Of a DNA stretch of 64,000 bases, positions 37,071-62,185 are shown one piece after another. The DNA is taken from NCBI RefSeq assembly GCF_030936135.1, contig NC_082637.1, positions 59,776,044 to 59,840,043 of the forward strand, read 5' to 3'. Below the pieces are notes generated by a model. It was not told the origin of the DNA, searched no databases, and worked only from the letters and a program-made list of their open reading frames with translations. This DNA is from Gavia stellata (taxonomy: Eukaryota > Chordata > Aves > Gaviiformes > Gaviidae). Position 1 is the first letter of the stretch. The number at the start of each line of letters is the position of its first letter. Both the position numbers and the translations under genes were made by a program.

Positions 37071-37145
37071 CTGCTGGGAGCACTTTGTTTCACATATAGG
37101 GCTTTAAGGCTTCCAATGCAGAAACTGAAAGACAGTCATCAGCTC
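37071..37145 (-). pseudogene. LIX1: LIX1 exon 5 with in-frame stop
   Basis: Acceptor CTCCCATTTTGCAG and donor CAG|GTAGGA bound 75 nt. The reading is ELMTVFQFLHWKP, then TAA at 37104-37106, then SPICETKCSQQ. The family reads HWNGSLKALRETKCSRQ here. Relative to that pattern, 5 nt are missing just after the Trp codon and 2 nt are gained shortly after CTTAAAGCCC. The frame is therefore restored but a stop is created. Protein made from this exon would lack the conserved C-terminal third. Confidence 0.9.
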
Positions 37146-37849
37146 CTGCAAAATGGGAGCATGCTGATTACTGACTGACTCTTCAAAACCCACATCTTTG
37201 CATTTAAGAGAAAAAAAAATAGGGCAGATTTGGTATTTAAAGGTGATAACATAAAGAAACAAAATTGATCCTAATCACATTAAGAGGCATAATGAAAGAT
37301 CTATGGCCAGCCAGCCGGAAGCTGGTATTTCCTCTTTCACAACAAATAGAAAATGCATGAGTACTGAATAATATTCATATTCTAAGCAGTGTACGTTTAA
37401 TATTGATTTCTAAAGGAACATTTACTTACTTTTAGGTAACCTCTACAACCTTGTCTGTAGTCATAGTGCTGGGGTAATTACAGCTTTTTAAGAATCAGAT
37501 GCTAATGTGAAAATATTGTGAACTCTTGGTCACTGCACTGAATGTATTTTCTATTTTCTGTGTATTGCTAGTATGGCAGTTTAAAATACTTGCTTTCTAA
37601 TCTTCATTGTGATATGCCTAGCTACTCATGGCAAAAAAAAATTGAAATAGGCCCATTACCAATGGTATCTAAAAGCAACCTTAAATCCTTGCCCCAAACA
37701 ATTGTTATATCAGTTTTAATAACGTCTGAACTTTGACTTGAGAAATGAAACTGTCACAGAAAGAATACTATCAACTAAATTAAGCAACTACATTTTTACG
37801 TAAGCAAAAAATGCACACAAAAAGAGAGTGGCAAATACGCACGCAAACA

Positions 37850-40272
37850 GGGAGCTGCATCAGTTGGGACTGGTGTTGGGAGCTTGCATGGCAGTTCACG
37901 TAGAAGGGCGTGCAGAAAGTGCACTCTGCCAGTGACTGGGCTGCCAGATGCTCTGCTCACCTGTAGGCTTAGACTGAAACCCCATCGGTCACCCCCACCT
38001 AGCTGGTGGCTGTGCAAACCCACGCAGCAGCTTGAGGGCTCCAGGGAATTAGCAGGGCTTATTAGGCAGTACTTTGAGGTTGTCACAAGGATGTTGATAG
38101 AGACCAGGGAAGGACTTTGCTCTGCAGCAATTGGGAACCATCTACCTAGCCAAGCTAGCCTGAGACAAGTGGAGGCAGCCACTCAGACAGAATTTTCTGT
38201 CAGGGAACCTGCTGTGCAGGTGGAAGGCTGCAAAGTCCGTGCCCCAGAATCCTGGGCAGAGGAGGGTGGAAGTTCCATCTGCACAAAGTGTGCGCTGGCA
38301 GAATCACTGATGCAGTAGGTGGAGGAGCTGCAGGAGTAAGTTAGCAGGCTATGCTTTTTTTAGGGAGGGTGAACAAGAAATAGAGCATTATTCGAGATTT
38401 TGCAAGAAGAAATACAGGGAGCTAGTGGCACTGAGCTCCAAGGACTACCAGAAAAAGACCTTCAGCAGCAAGACAACATGTTGGAGCATGAGACACCGTG
38501 GTCTCTGGTGAACCTGTGGGAACAGGTTCCCACTTCACTCCCCTTCCTTGCATGTACAGCAACAGATATGAAACCTTGGCAGTGGACAAAACTAATGAGC
38601 AAGATTCACAGGGAGAAACTGCACGAGCAGCACACACTAAAAACTACAAAAGAAAGCAGCAAGTGCTAGCAGTGAGTGACTCCCTGCTGAGAGGCACCCA
38701 TCTGCTGGCCTGATATACAGTCAAGGGAAGTTTGCTGCATGCCAGGAGCCAAGATACAGAATGTCACAGAGAGACTGCCAGAACTGGTCAAAAGCACAGA
38801 CTACTATCGCCTACTTCTTTTGCATGTGGGCAGCAATGGCATGGTAGAGAAACACCTGGGCAGAATCAAGCAAGACTTCAAGCCTTGGGAGCAGCGCAAG
38901 TGGAAAGGACAGGTGCCCAAGTGATCTTCTCTGTCTTGCCAGTCAGAGATAGGGGTGCAGGCAGAAGCCGACATATCGTGAAGATCAATACTTGGTTTTG
39001 TGATTGTGCTTGCCAGCGTTTTAGTTTTGGTTTCTATGATCACAGGACATTCTTCAACAAATACAGCCTATTGGGGAAAGATGGAATCCACCTATGTAGA
39101 AGACGCAGGAGAATCTTCGCTAGCAGACTGGCTGACTTTGTGAATCGTGCTTTAAACTAATGAAGTGTGGGGGTAGTGTCCAAACTGATGACACCTGTAT
39201 ATTTACAAGCAAAAGGGTGGATGACTGCACTTACCAAAGTAATGAGGAATGCTCCCCATTGCTTTCCAAGGGCAAGAACTCTAAGTTCAACCACCTCAAG
39301 TGCATGTATACCAACACATGTAGTCTGGCCAATGAACAGGAGGAACTGGAGCTCTGTGCCCAGTCTGAGAGTTATGATGTCATAGGAATCACAGAAACTT
39401 GGTAGGAAAACTCAAATGACTGGAAGACTACAAAGAATGGCTACAAACGCTTTCAGAAAGATAGGAAAGGAAGAAGAGGAGGTGGAGTTGCACTTTATGT
39501 AAAAGAGACATTTGAGTGATAGTACTGAGTTATGGAGACCATGAAAATTCCATTGAATGCCTTTGGGTCATGATTAGAGGGATCACCATCACAGGGAATC
39601 TTATGGTAGTTATCTGTTACTGACCTCCCAATCAGGGTGACAAGTCAGATGAAAGCTTACATTGACTGCTCAAGGTAGCCCTGGGTCAACAGGATCTGAT
39701 CCTCATGGGTGACTTCAATTACCTGATATTTTTTTGGGAAAACAGCACAGCAGTACACAGGTTGTCCGTCAAGTTTCTGGAATGCATTGAGGACTGCTTC
39801 CTGCTACAGATGCTGGACATGCCAATTAGAAACAGTGCATTGCTAGATTTACTGCTCACAAACAGAGAAAGCTTACTTGACAACATGACTACCAATGACA
39901 GATTTGGATACAGTGTTCATAACATTGTGGAGTTTAAGATCCTGCTGTGCACACTGAAGACCCATAGTAGGACAAAGATCCTGGATTTTAGAAGAGACAA
40001 CTTCATTATGCTCAAAGCTCAGGTGCAAGGCATTCCATGGGAAGCATCCATGGAGGGCAAAGGAGCTTGTGTGTGCTGGGAGTTATTCAAGAACAGCCTC
40101 CTGCAAGCACAATAGCATTCCATCCCCTGCAAAAGGAAAGGAAGAAGGCAGAACAGCAGACCACCCCAGCTTAATAATAAGCTTCTAGTTAGGCTTAAAA
40201 GCAAAAAAAAAAAAAAAAAGCATACTGGCTATGGAAAGGTGGCCAAATACCCATCAAGGACTACAAGAATGG
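37850..40272 (+). mobile_element. CR1 host copy, 5' part (ORF1 and endonuclease)
   Basis: The most complete CR1 here. 37884-39157 is a broken ORF1, with a Cys-rich segment ending ICTKCALAE (about 38280) and an esterase-like region with SDSLLRGTH (38673) and DGIHL near its end. ORF2 begins near 39290, and its endonuclease has GITETW, GDFN (as MGDFN at 39705) and later DFRR segments. Stops break it at several points. It ends abruptly at the RT linker (KDYKNG). The matching continuation is at 42881, beyond a second CR1. Confidence 0.88.
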
Positions 40273-42880
40273 GGGTAGAAAACAAAGGAGATGTTGTAGT
40301 AGGTGTCTACTACCAATTGCTCAGCCAGGGTGTAAGCAATGATGAGTTATTCTATAGGCAATTAGGAGAAATTTCAGGATCGGCAGCCCTTGTCCTTGTG
40401 GGAGATCTCAACTTCCCAGACATTAAGTGGGAATATCCTACTGCTGTGACTAGCAGGTCTTGGAAATTCTTGAAGTTTGTAGGAGGTAACTTCTTGTCAC
40501 AAGTACTCAGTGAGCCAGCTAGGAAATGCTCTCTTAGACTTGCTATTTGTGAGTAGAGAAGAAAGTGTGGGGGATGTGATGGTAGGTGGCTGTCTTGGCC
40601 ACAGTGATCATGAAATGTTTGAGTTTAAAATTTTCAGTATAATAAGAAAAAAGGACAGCAGAGTTGCTACCCTGGACTTCAGGAGAGTAAACCTTAAGCT
40701 ATTCAGGGAACTATTTAGCAGAGTACCCTGGGAATCTGCTTTTGAGGGCTTAAGAGTCCATGAGTGCTTGTCAATCTTTAAGAACCACCTTTTATAAGCA
40801 CAGGAGCAGACAATTCCACTGTGTCATACGTGAAGCAAGCAGGGCATAAGACCAGCTTGGCTGAACAGGGGAACTCCTCATGGAGCTCAAGACGAAAAAG
40901 AAATTGTATGATCTCTGGAAGTGAGGTCAGTCTTCACAGGAAGATTACAGAGGTGTTGTTCGTATATGCAGGGAGAAGACATGAAAGGCCAAAGCACAAT
41001 TAAAGTTGAAACTGGCCAGTTCTGTTTCAGGTAATAGGAAGGGCTTTTTAAAATAGGTTAATAGCAAGAGGATGTCTAAAGAAAACATTGGACGAATACT
41101 TGTTGAAGATGGTCATCCCACTAACAGGGATGAAGAAAAAGTGGAGGCATTCAATGCAGGTTTTTTTGTCTCAGTCTTTAATAACACTTATAGATGTTCG
41201 GCTGCCTGGTCCTCTGAGTTGGAGGACCATGACTGTGGCAACAATGACTTTCCACATGTGGACACTGAAATTGTAAGGGATCAGCTCTATCAATTGAATG
41301 TTCACAAGTCCATGGGGCCTGGTGGGATTCATCTCAGAGCACTGAAGGAGCTAGTGGATATTATAGCAGGCCCCCTCTCAGTCATCTACCAAAAGTCTTG
41401 GGAGTCTGGGGAGGCTCCCACTGACTGGAAGCTGGCCAACATTATTCCAATTTACAAGGAGGGCATGAGGCAAGACCCGGGAAACTACAGACCTGTTAGT
41501 CTAACCACAGTTCCTGGAAAAATTATGAAGGTTATACTGTGTACTATTGAAAGGCGTTTAAAGAATAATGCAATTGTCAGGCACAGCCAACATGGGTTCA
41601 AAAAAGGAAAGTCCTGTTTAACTAATTTGCTATCCTTCTATCATAAGGTCACCCACCCAGTGGATGAAAGGAAGGCGGTGGATGTAGTCTTTCTGGAGTT
41701 TAGTAAGGCTTTTGATACTGTCACTCACAGCATCCTTCTGGACGAGTTGTCCAACCGTGGGATGAACAGGTTCACAGTGTGCTGGGTGAAGAACTGGCTA
41801 AATGGCAGGGCTCAAAGGGTTATAGTGAATGGGGCTACATCTGTCTGGTGACCGGTGACCAGCGGTGTTCCTCAGGGTTCAATTCTAGGGCCCGTTCTGG
41901 TCAATATATTTATCAACAATCTGGATGCAGGAGTTAAATGCAGCATTAGCAATTTTGCTAATGGTACTAAACTGGGAGGAGCAGTTGACTCTCTTGAGGG
42001 ACAAGATGACTTGCGGAGGGATCTAGATAGATTGGAGCATTGGGCTGTGATTAATGGGATGAAACTTAGCAAGTCTAAGTGCTGGATTCTGCACCTAGGA
42101 TGGAGTAATGCTGGGCACAAGTCTAAATTGGGAGAGGAGTGGCTGGAGAGCAGCCCTGCAGAAAGGGATCTGGGGGTGCCTGTTGACAGTAAGCTCAATA
42201 TGAGTCAGCGGTGTGCCCTGGCAGCCAAAAGGGCAAACCGCATCCTGGGGTGCATCAAACACTTTATAACCAGCAGGTCAAAAGAGATTATTATCTCGCT
42301 GTATTTAGTGGTGGTGTGACCTCACCTGGAGTGCTGTTCTGGGCCTCACAATTTAAGACAGTTGTTAAAAGGTCCTTGAACAAGTCCAGAGGAGGGCAAC
42401 AAAGCTGATGGAAAGGCTAGAAGGCATGTGCTGTGAGGAGCAGCTAAGGACTTTGGGTTTGTCTAGGTTGGAGAAAGGGAGGCTGAGGGGCAACCTCTTT
42501 GCTCTCTACAGCTTCCTGAGGAGGGAAGTGGAGAGGGAGGTGCTGATCTCTTCTCCCTGGTATCCAGTGACAGAATGCCTGGGAATAGCTCAAAGCTGCA
42601 TCCGTGAGGGGAAGTTTAAACTGGACATTAGGAAGCATTTCTTTACCGAGAGGGTGGTCAAACACTGGAACAGGCTTCCTAGAGAGGTGGTCGATGCCCC
42701 ATGTCTGTCAGTGTTTAAGAGGCATTTGGACAATGCCCTGAATAATAGATATGCTTTAACTTTTGGTCAGCCCTGAAGTGGCCAGGCAGTTGGACCAGAT
42801 GATCATTGTAGGCCCCTTCCAACTGAAACAGTCTCTTCTATTCTGTTCTGTTCTCTTCTGTTCTGTTGTATTCTCTTCTA
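40273..42880 (+). mobile_element. CR1 inserted into the CR1 host copy
   Basis: It starts within the endonuclease (DVVVGVYYQ at 40290) and repeats that domain right after the host copy's own. 41072-41851 is a 259-codon RT frame with a motif A variant [12 protein letters not shown]. It continues in 41855-42319 with SGVPQGS; motif C is changed from FADD to FANG. The C-terminal tail region is 42408-42776. The tail is (TTCTG)n at 42836-42880. An AAGAA-type sequence is present at both junctions and may be the target duplication. Confidence 0.88.
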
Positions 42881-44385
42881 AGAACCTTGTGGCAGAGATG
42901 CAGTCAGGGTGGTTAGGGCTCAGCTAGAACTGAAATTGGCCAAAGGTATCAAGAACAACAAGAAAGGGTTCTTCAGACACATGAGCAGTAAGCAGAAGCA
43001 CAGGAAAGACATAGGCAAATTGCTAAACAGCGCAGAGAAACTAGTTACTAATAATGTTGCCAAGGCAGAGTCTTTCAATATCTTCTTTGCCTCTGTCCTT
43101 GCCACTGTAGCTGAGCTCCAGCTCATGGAATCAAGTCACTACAACAATATATGTGTTGACATACCCATAGTGGAGGAAGGACTGGTCTTTGACCTCTTGC
43201 AAGGGCTCAGCCCACATAGATCTATGGACCCAGACAGAATCCATCCTAGGGTGTTAAGAGAAGTGGATGACATTGTTGCTATGTCACTGTCTGTAATCTT
43301 TGAAAAGTCATGGAGCCCAGGGGACATCCCTGATGACTGGAAGAGGGCATATGTCACACCCACCAATTGCAAAGGAAATGAAGCAAGTGATTGGGAAAAG
43401 CCAACACAGATTTATCAAAGGCAAATCATGCCAGACTAATCTGGTCACCTTGCATATCAAAAAAACTTTTTTCTGGTGACTTGGGGAGAGCAGAGGATGT
43501 TGTTTACTTGGACTTTAGCAAAGCATTCAACACTGTTTCCCACAGATGATGGGATTGAAAACACCCTCATAAAGTTTGCTGATGGCACCAAACTGGGTGG
43601 TTAGGTGGTCACATTGGAAGGGAGAGCCATCTTACAGAGACGTCTGGACAGACTAGAAGAGTGGACTAGCAAGAACTGTACAAAGTACAGGCTAGGGTCT
43701 GTGTGGCTGGGGAGCAGCTATGCTGAAAGGGACGTGGGGGTCCTGGTGGACAATAAGATGAACTTGAGTCTGTAGTGCACTGCTGCAGCAACAAAGGCAA
43801 ATCCTGGGCTGCATCCACAGGGACATTACTACCAGAGATAGAGATGTGATCATCCCATTCTATGCAGTGCTTGTCAGGCCACACCTGGAGTACTGTGTCC
43901 AGTTCTGGTCCCTGCAATTAAAAAAGGATGCAGATAGACTGGATAGGGTTCAAAGAAGGGCCACGAAGATGGTCAAAGGACTGGAGGACCTGCCCCATGA
44001 GGAAAGACTAAAGGAGTTATGTCTTTTCTCTGTGGAGAAGAGATGTTTCAGGGGTACCTTCTCACAGTATTCCAGTACTTAAAGGGTGGCTACAGAGAAA
44101 ATGGATGCTCTCTCTTTGTAATGAGCTACATGGAGAAGACAAGGGACAATGGGTACAAGTTGCACTGAGAGAGGTTTCATCTAGATATAAGAAAGAAATT
44201 TTTTACAGTCAGAACAATCAATCACTGGAACAACCTCCCCAGGGATGTGGTAGAGGTTTTCAAGATGCGCTTGGAAAGGGTGTTAGATAATCTCATCTAG
44301 GCTCCCTTTTTCACAGAAGGTTGGACTAGATGATCTTTCGAGGTCCCTTCCAGTTTGTGGTGTTCTATGATTCTGTGAAAACGGA
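42881..44385 (+). mobile_element. CR1 host copy, 3' part
   Basis: It resumes the host CR1 at the RT linker (VRAQLELKLAKGIKNNKKGFF) and runs through the RT remnant to a CR1 3' end (TTCTATGATTCTGTG at about 44363). RT is damaged: motif C reads FADG, and much of the segment between motifs A and C is deleted near 43545-43560. Together with 37850-40272 this makes one CR1 of about 3.9 kb. Confidence 0.87.
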
Positions 44386-56516
<12,131 letters not shown>

Positions 56517-58080
56517 ACAGAATCACAGAATGATAGGGGTTGGAAGGGACCTCTGGAGATCATCTAGTCCAACCCCCCTGCCAGAGCAGGTTCACCTAGA
56601 GCAAATTGCACAGGAATGCATCCAGCTGAGTTTTTAGTATCTCCAGAGAAGGACACTCCACAACCTCTCTGGGCAGCTTGTTCCAGTGCTCTGCCACCCT
56701 CAAAGTAAAGAAGTTCCTCCTCATGTTTAAGTGGAACTTCCTATGATCAAGTTTGTGTCTGTTACCTCTTGTCCTGTCACTGGGCATCACTGAAAAAAGA
56801 CTGGCCCCATCCTCCTGGCACGCACCCCTGAAGTATTAATAAGCATTAATAAGATCCCCCCTCAGTCTTCTCCAGACTAAAAAGACCCAAGTCCCTCAGC
56901 CTTTCCTCATGAGAAAGATGTTCCAGTCCCCTAATCATCTTTGTAGCCCTTTGCTGTACCCTCTCCAACAGCTCCCTGTCCTTCTTGAACTGGGGAGCCC
57001 AGAAATGGACACAGTACTCCAGATGCAGCCTCACCAGGGCAGAATAGAGGGGGAGGACAGCCTCCCTCGACCTGCTAGCCACACTCTTCTTGATGCACCC
57101 CAGGATGCCATTGGCTTTCTTGGCCACCAGGGCATATTGCTGGCTCATGGTCCTCCTGTTGTCCACCAGGACTCCCAGGTCCCTTTCCACAGGGCTGTTC
57201 TCCAGCAGGTCAGCCCCTAACCTGTACTGATGCATGGGGTTATTCCTCCCCAGGTGCAGTACCCTACACTTGCCTTTGTTGAATTTCATAAGGTTCCTCT
57301 CTGCCCAACTCTCCAGCCTGTCCAGGTCACGCTGAATGGCAGCACAGCTTTCCAGTGTGTCCGCCACTCCTCCCAGTTTTGTGTCATCAGTAAACTTGCT
57401 GAGGGCACACTCTATCCCTTCATCCAGGTCATTGATGAATATCTTGAACAAGACTGGACCCAGTACTGATCCCTGGGGTTACAGACCTCCAACTAGACTC
57501 TGTGCCACTGATCACAACCCTCTGAGCTCTATCTATCAGCCAGTTTTCAATCCACCCCACTGTCCATTCGTCCAACCCACACTTCCTAAGCTTGCCTATG
57601 AGGATGATGTGGGATATAGTGTTAAAAGCCTTGCTTTAGTCAAGGTAGGCAACATCCACTGCCCTTCCCTCATCTATCCATCCAGTCATGCCATCATAGA
57701 AGGCTATCAGATTGGTCAGACATGAATTCCCCTTGGTGAATCCATGTTGACCACTTCTGATAAACTTCTTTTCCTCCAGATGCTTTGAGGTGATGCCAAG
57801 AATGAGCTGTTCCATCATATTTCCAGGGATGGAGGTGAGGCTGCCTGGCCTGTAGTTTCCTGGGTCTTCCTTCTTGCCCTTTTTGAAGACTGGAGTGACA
57901 TTGGCTTTCCTCCAGTCCTCAGGCACCTCGCCTGTTCTCCAGGACCTTTCAAACATGATGGAGAGTGGCCCAGCAATGATTTCTGCCGGCTCCCTCAGCA
58001 CTCATGGGTGCATCCCATCAGTACCCACGGACTTGTGGATGTCCAGTTTACTTAATTGGTCTTTAACTTGATCCTCCTCA
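56517..58080 (-). mobile_element. CR1 host copy, 3' part, minus strand
   Basis: The CR1 tail (ATCACAGAATCACAGAAT) at 56514-56531 is followed, in reverse, by the 3' region and RT. Open minus frames: 57451-56846 (201 codons, with FTDD where FADD is usual) and 58001-57636 (RT fingers, GNYRPGSL and HGFTKGNSCLTNL). The reading stops at about 58080 in VEEDQVKDQL. The upstream part continues at 60931. Confidence 0.9.
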
Positions 58081-60930
58081 ACGACCTCTACTCCAATGCA
58101 CGCAGCATGGTCAGCAAACAGGAGGAGCTGGAAGCCATTGTGCAGCAGGACAGCTATGCTGTAGTTGCCATCACAAAAACATGGTGGGATGACTCGCATG
58201 ACTAGAGTGCTGCAATGGATGGCTATAAGATCTTCAGGAGGGATAGGCAAGGAAGGAGAGGCGGTGGGGTGGCTGCGTATGTTAGGGAGTGTTTTGATTG
58301 TATAGAGGTGAACGATTGTGATGACAGGGTCACATGCTTATGGATAAGGATGAGGGGGAAGGCTAACAAGGCAGATATTGTGCTGGAGGTCTGTTATAGA
58401 CCACCCAACCAGGACGAAGAGGCAGACGAAGCATTCTACAAGCGACTGGCAGAAGTCTCACAATCACAAGCCCTTGTTCTTGTGGGGGACTTCAACTTAC
58501 CGGATGTCTGCTGGAAATATAACACAGCACAGTGAAAACAGTCCTGGAGGCTCCTGGAGTGTGTGGAAGATAACTTCCTGATGCAGCTGGTAAGCGAGCC
58601 TACCAGGGAAGGTGCCCTGCTTGACCTGCTGTTTACAAACAGGGAGGGTCTGGTGGGAGAAGTGATGGTTGGAAGCCATCTTGGGCTTAGCGACCATGAA
58701 ATGATGGAGTTCTCAGTTCTTGGTGAAGTGAGGAGGGGGGTCAGCAAAACCACTGTGATGGACTTCCGGAGGGCAGACTTCAGCCAGTTCAGGACACTGG
58801 TTCAGAGGGTCCCCTGGGAGACAGTTCTGAAGGGCAAAGGGGTCCAGGAAGGTTGGACCTTCTTCAAGAAGGAAATCTTAAAAGCGCAGGAGTAGGCAGA
58901 CCCCATGTGCCGTAAGAAGAGCCTGCGGGGAAGACGACCGGGCTGGCTGAATGGGGAGCTTTTGCTGGGACTCAGGAAAAAAAGGAAGAGTTTATCACCT
59001 TTGGAAGGAGAGGCAGGCAACTGAAGAAGAGTACAAGGGTCTTGTTAGGTCGTACAGAGAGGGAATTGGAAAGGCAAAAGCCCAGCTAGAGCTCAACCTG
59101 GCCACAGTCGTAAGGGATAACAAAATATGTTTCTATAAATACGTTAACAACAAAAAGAAAGCCAAGGAGAATCTCCATCCTTTACTGGATGTGGGAGGGA
59201 ACATTGTCACCAAGGATGAGGAAAAGGCTGAGGTACTTAATGCCTTCTTTGCCTCAGTCTTTAATAGCCACACCAGGTATCCTCAGGGTATCCAGCCCCC
59301 TGAGCTGGAAGACAAGGATGGAGAGCAAAATAAACTCCCCATGATCCAGGAGGAAGTAATTAATGACCTGCTATGCTACCTGGACACTCACAAGTCTATG
59401 GGGCCTGATGGCATCCACCCAAGGATACTGAGGGAGCTGGCGGAGGAGCTTGCCAAGCCACTCTCCATCATTTATCAACAGTCCTGGTTAACGGGAGAGG
59501 TCCCAGATGGCTGGAGGCTTGTCAACGTGACGCCCATCTACAAGAAGGGCCAGAAGGAGGATCTGGGGAACTCCAGGCCTGTCAGTGTGACCTTGGTGCT
59601 GGGGAAGATTATGGAGAGGTTCATCTTGAGGGCACTCACAGGGCATGCGCAGGACAACCAAGGGATCAGGCCCAGCCAGCACAGGTTCATGAAAGGCAGG
59701 TCCTGCTTGACCAACCTGATCTCCTTCTACGAACAGGTGACCCACCTAGTGGATGAGGGAAAGGCTGTGGATGTTGTCTACCTGGACATTAGCAAAGCCT
59801 TTGACACTGTCTCCCACAGTATTCTGGAGAAGCTGGCGAATCATGGCTTAGACAGGTACACTCTTCTCTGGGTTAAAAACTGTCTGGACGGCTGAGCCCA
59901 GAGAGTCGTGGTGAATGGAGTGAAATCCAGCTGGCGGCCGGTCACAAGAGGAGACCCCCAGGTCTCAGTTTTGGGGCCGGTCTTGTTTAATATATTTATC
60001 AATGATCTGGATGAGGGGATTGAGTGCTCCCTCAGCAAGTTTGCAGATGACATCAAGTTGGGCAGGAGTGTTGATCTGCTGGAGGGTCAGAATGCTCTGC
60101 AGAGGGATCTGGACAGGCTGGATCCATGGGCCAAGGCCAATTGTATGAGGTTCAACATGGCCAGGTGCCAGGTCCTGCACTTGGGTCACAACAACCCCAT
60201 GCAATGCTACAGGCTTGGGACGAGTGGCTGGAAGGGTCCCTGGCAGAAAAGGACCTGGGGGTGCTGGTTCACAGCCAGCTGAATATGAGCCAGCAGTGTG
60301 CCCAGGTGGCCAAGAAGGCCAACGGCATCCTGCCCTGTATCAGAAATAGTGTGGCCAGCAGTAGGGAGGTGATCGTGCCCCTGTACTTGGCACTGGTGAG
60401 GCTGCACCTCAAATACTCTGTTCAGCTTTGTGCCCCTCACTACAAGAACGACATTGAGGTGCTGGAGCGTGTCCAGAGAAGGGCGACGAAGCTGGTGAGG
60501 GGTCTAGAGCATAAGTCTTATGAGGAGCGGCTGAGGGAGCTGAGGTTGTTCAGTCTGGAGAAGAGGAGGCTGAGGGGAGACCTTATCGTTCTCTACAATT
60601 ATCTGAAAGGGGGTTGCAGAGAGGTGGGTGTTGGTCTCTTCTCCCAAGTGATGAGTGACAGGACTAGAGGAAATGGCCTCAGGTTGCGCCAGGGGAGGTT
60701 TAGGCTGAATATTAGGAAGAATTTCTTTCCTGAGAGAGTGGTGAAGCACTGGAACAGGCTGCCCAGGGAAGTGGTGGAGTCACCGTCCCTGGAGGTGTTC
60801 AAGGAACAAGTGGATGTGGCATTGTGGGACATGGTTTAGTGGGCATGGTGGTGTTGGGTTGATGGTTGGACTTGATGATCTAAAAGGTCTTTTTCAACCT
60901 TAGTGATTCTGTGATTCCGTGATTCTGTGA
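58081..60930 (+). mobile_element. CR1 inserted head-on into the minus CR1
   Basis: A 2.85-kb 5'-truncated CR1. It begins at the ORF2 start (LYSNARSMVSKQEELEAIV) and ends in ATTCTGTGATTCCGTGATTC. Endonuclease: KTWWD (usually ETWWD), GDFNLPDVCW and SDHE are visible in 58126-58895. RT: 58951-59895 (314 codons; motif A reads LDISKAFD), then 59908-60282 with motif C FADD, then 60126-60839. A few stops and shifts separate long open pieces, so it is relatively young. Confidence 0.92.
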
Positions 60931-62185
60931 AGGGAAAGTCTTCCTTTGTCCAGACTTTCTCTGTTACCTCCAAAGTCTTAGGACTCCTGAGGGCTAGCTG
61001 GAGTAGTAAAGACTGAAGCAAAGAAGGCATTCATTAACGCCACCTTCTCTACATCATCTGTCACCATGGCACCTATCTCATTCAACAGCAGGCCCACATT
61101 TTCTCTAGTTTTCCTTTTGGCTCCAATGTACTTGAAGAAACCCTTCCTGTTGACCTTGACATCTCTTGCCAGGTTTAATTCCAAGGAGGCCCTGGTTTTC
61201 CTCATTTCATCCCTGCATACTCTGATGGCATTCTTGTAATCTTCCCAAGTGGTCAGTCCCTTCTTCCACATACTGTAAACTTCTTTCTTCCACTTGAGAA
61301 GCTCCCTGCTCAACAATGCAGGTCTCCTGCTTCCCTTGCCTGATTTCTTGCTCTTAGGCATACACCGATCCTGAGCTTGGAGGAAGTGGGACTTGGATAT
61401 CATCCAGCTCTCTTGAGCCCCCCTACTCTCTAGAGCCCTAACCCATGGGATTTCTCCAAGCAGTTCCTTGAGGAGATCAAAGTTAGCCCTCCTGAAGTCC
61501 AAGGTTGCAATCCTACTTGTCATTTTGTGCATACTGCACACGATCCCAAACTGTATCTTCTCATGATCGCTACAGCCAAGGCTGCCCCCAACCTTAATGT
61601 CCTCCACCAGTCCTTGTTTGTTTGCCAGTACCAGGTCCAGTAGCACACCTCTCCTTGTTGGCTCCTCCACCACCTGAGTCAAAAAGTTACCATCAATACA
61701 CTGGAGGAACCTCCTGGACTGTACATGCCTGGCTGTGTAGCCTTCCCAGCAGGTACCAGTGTGATTGAAGTCCCTCATGAGAACCAAGGCCTGTGGTTGT
61801 GAGGCAACTCTCAGCTGTCTGTAGAAGGCCTCATCAACTTCTCCATCCTGATCAGGTGGCCTGTAATAAACACCCACAACAGTGTCTCCTATATTAGCCT
61901 GCCCCTTAATCCTTACCCACAAGCTCTTAACTTGCTCTTCATCCACCCCCAGGGAGAGCTCGATACATTCCAGTTGCTCTCTCACATAAAGAGCAACTCC
62001 ACCACCTCGCCTTGCTGGCCTCTCTTTCCTGAAAAGAACATAGCCATCCATGACAGCGTTCCAGTCACGTGAGCTATCCCACCATGTCTCAGTAGCTGCA
62101 ATGAGATCATGGCCCTGTGGCTGCACACAGGTCACTAATCCTTCTTGTTTATTCCCCATGCTGTGCGCATTGGTTAAGACTATTA
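60931..62185 (-). mobile_element. CR1 host copy, 5' part, minus strand
   Basis: Continues the CR1 of 56517-58080. The reading ...EKVWTKEDF at its left edge joins VEEDQVKDQL across the inserted CR1. It begins near 62185 within the ORF2 start (NAHSMGNKQE). There is no ORF1, so the element is 5'-truncated. Confidence 0.9.
60978..62159 (-). pseudogene. CR1 ORF2 endonuclease, 393-codon open frame
   Basis: Open through the whole endonuclease domain: TETWWD near residue 25, GGGVALYVRE, GVYYRPPDQDGE, a DFN motif in which the usual preceding Gly is Arg, SDHE near residue 195, then the linker with LATLDFRR-like and MWKKG segments and FFASVF near the end. Apurinic-type endonucleases use the Glu, Asp/Asn and His of these motifs to nick target DNA. 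The frame ends at the nested insertion, before RT, so it is not a full ORF2. Confidence 0.85.

Noticed and set aside
37620..37690. Possible LIX1 exon with YHYM-like reading
   Set aside because: No splice sites or sustained match; the true exon 4 was found at 46695-46790.
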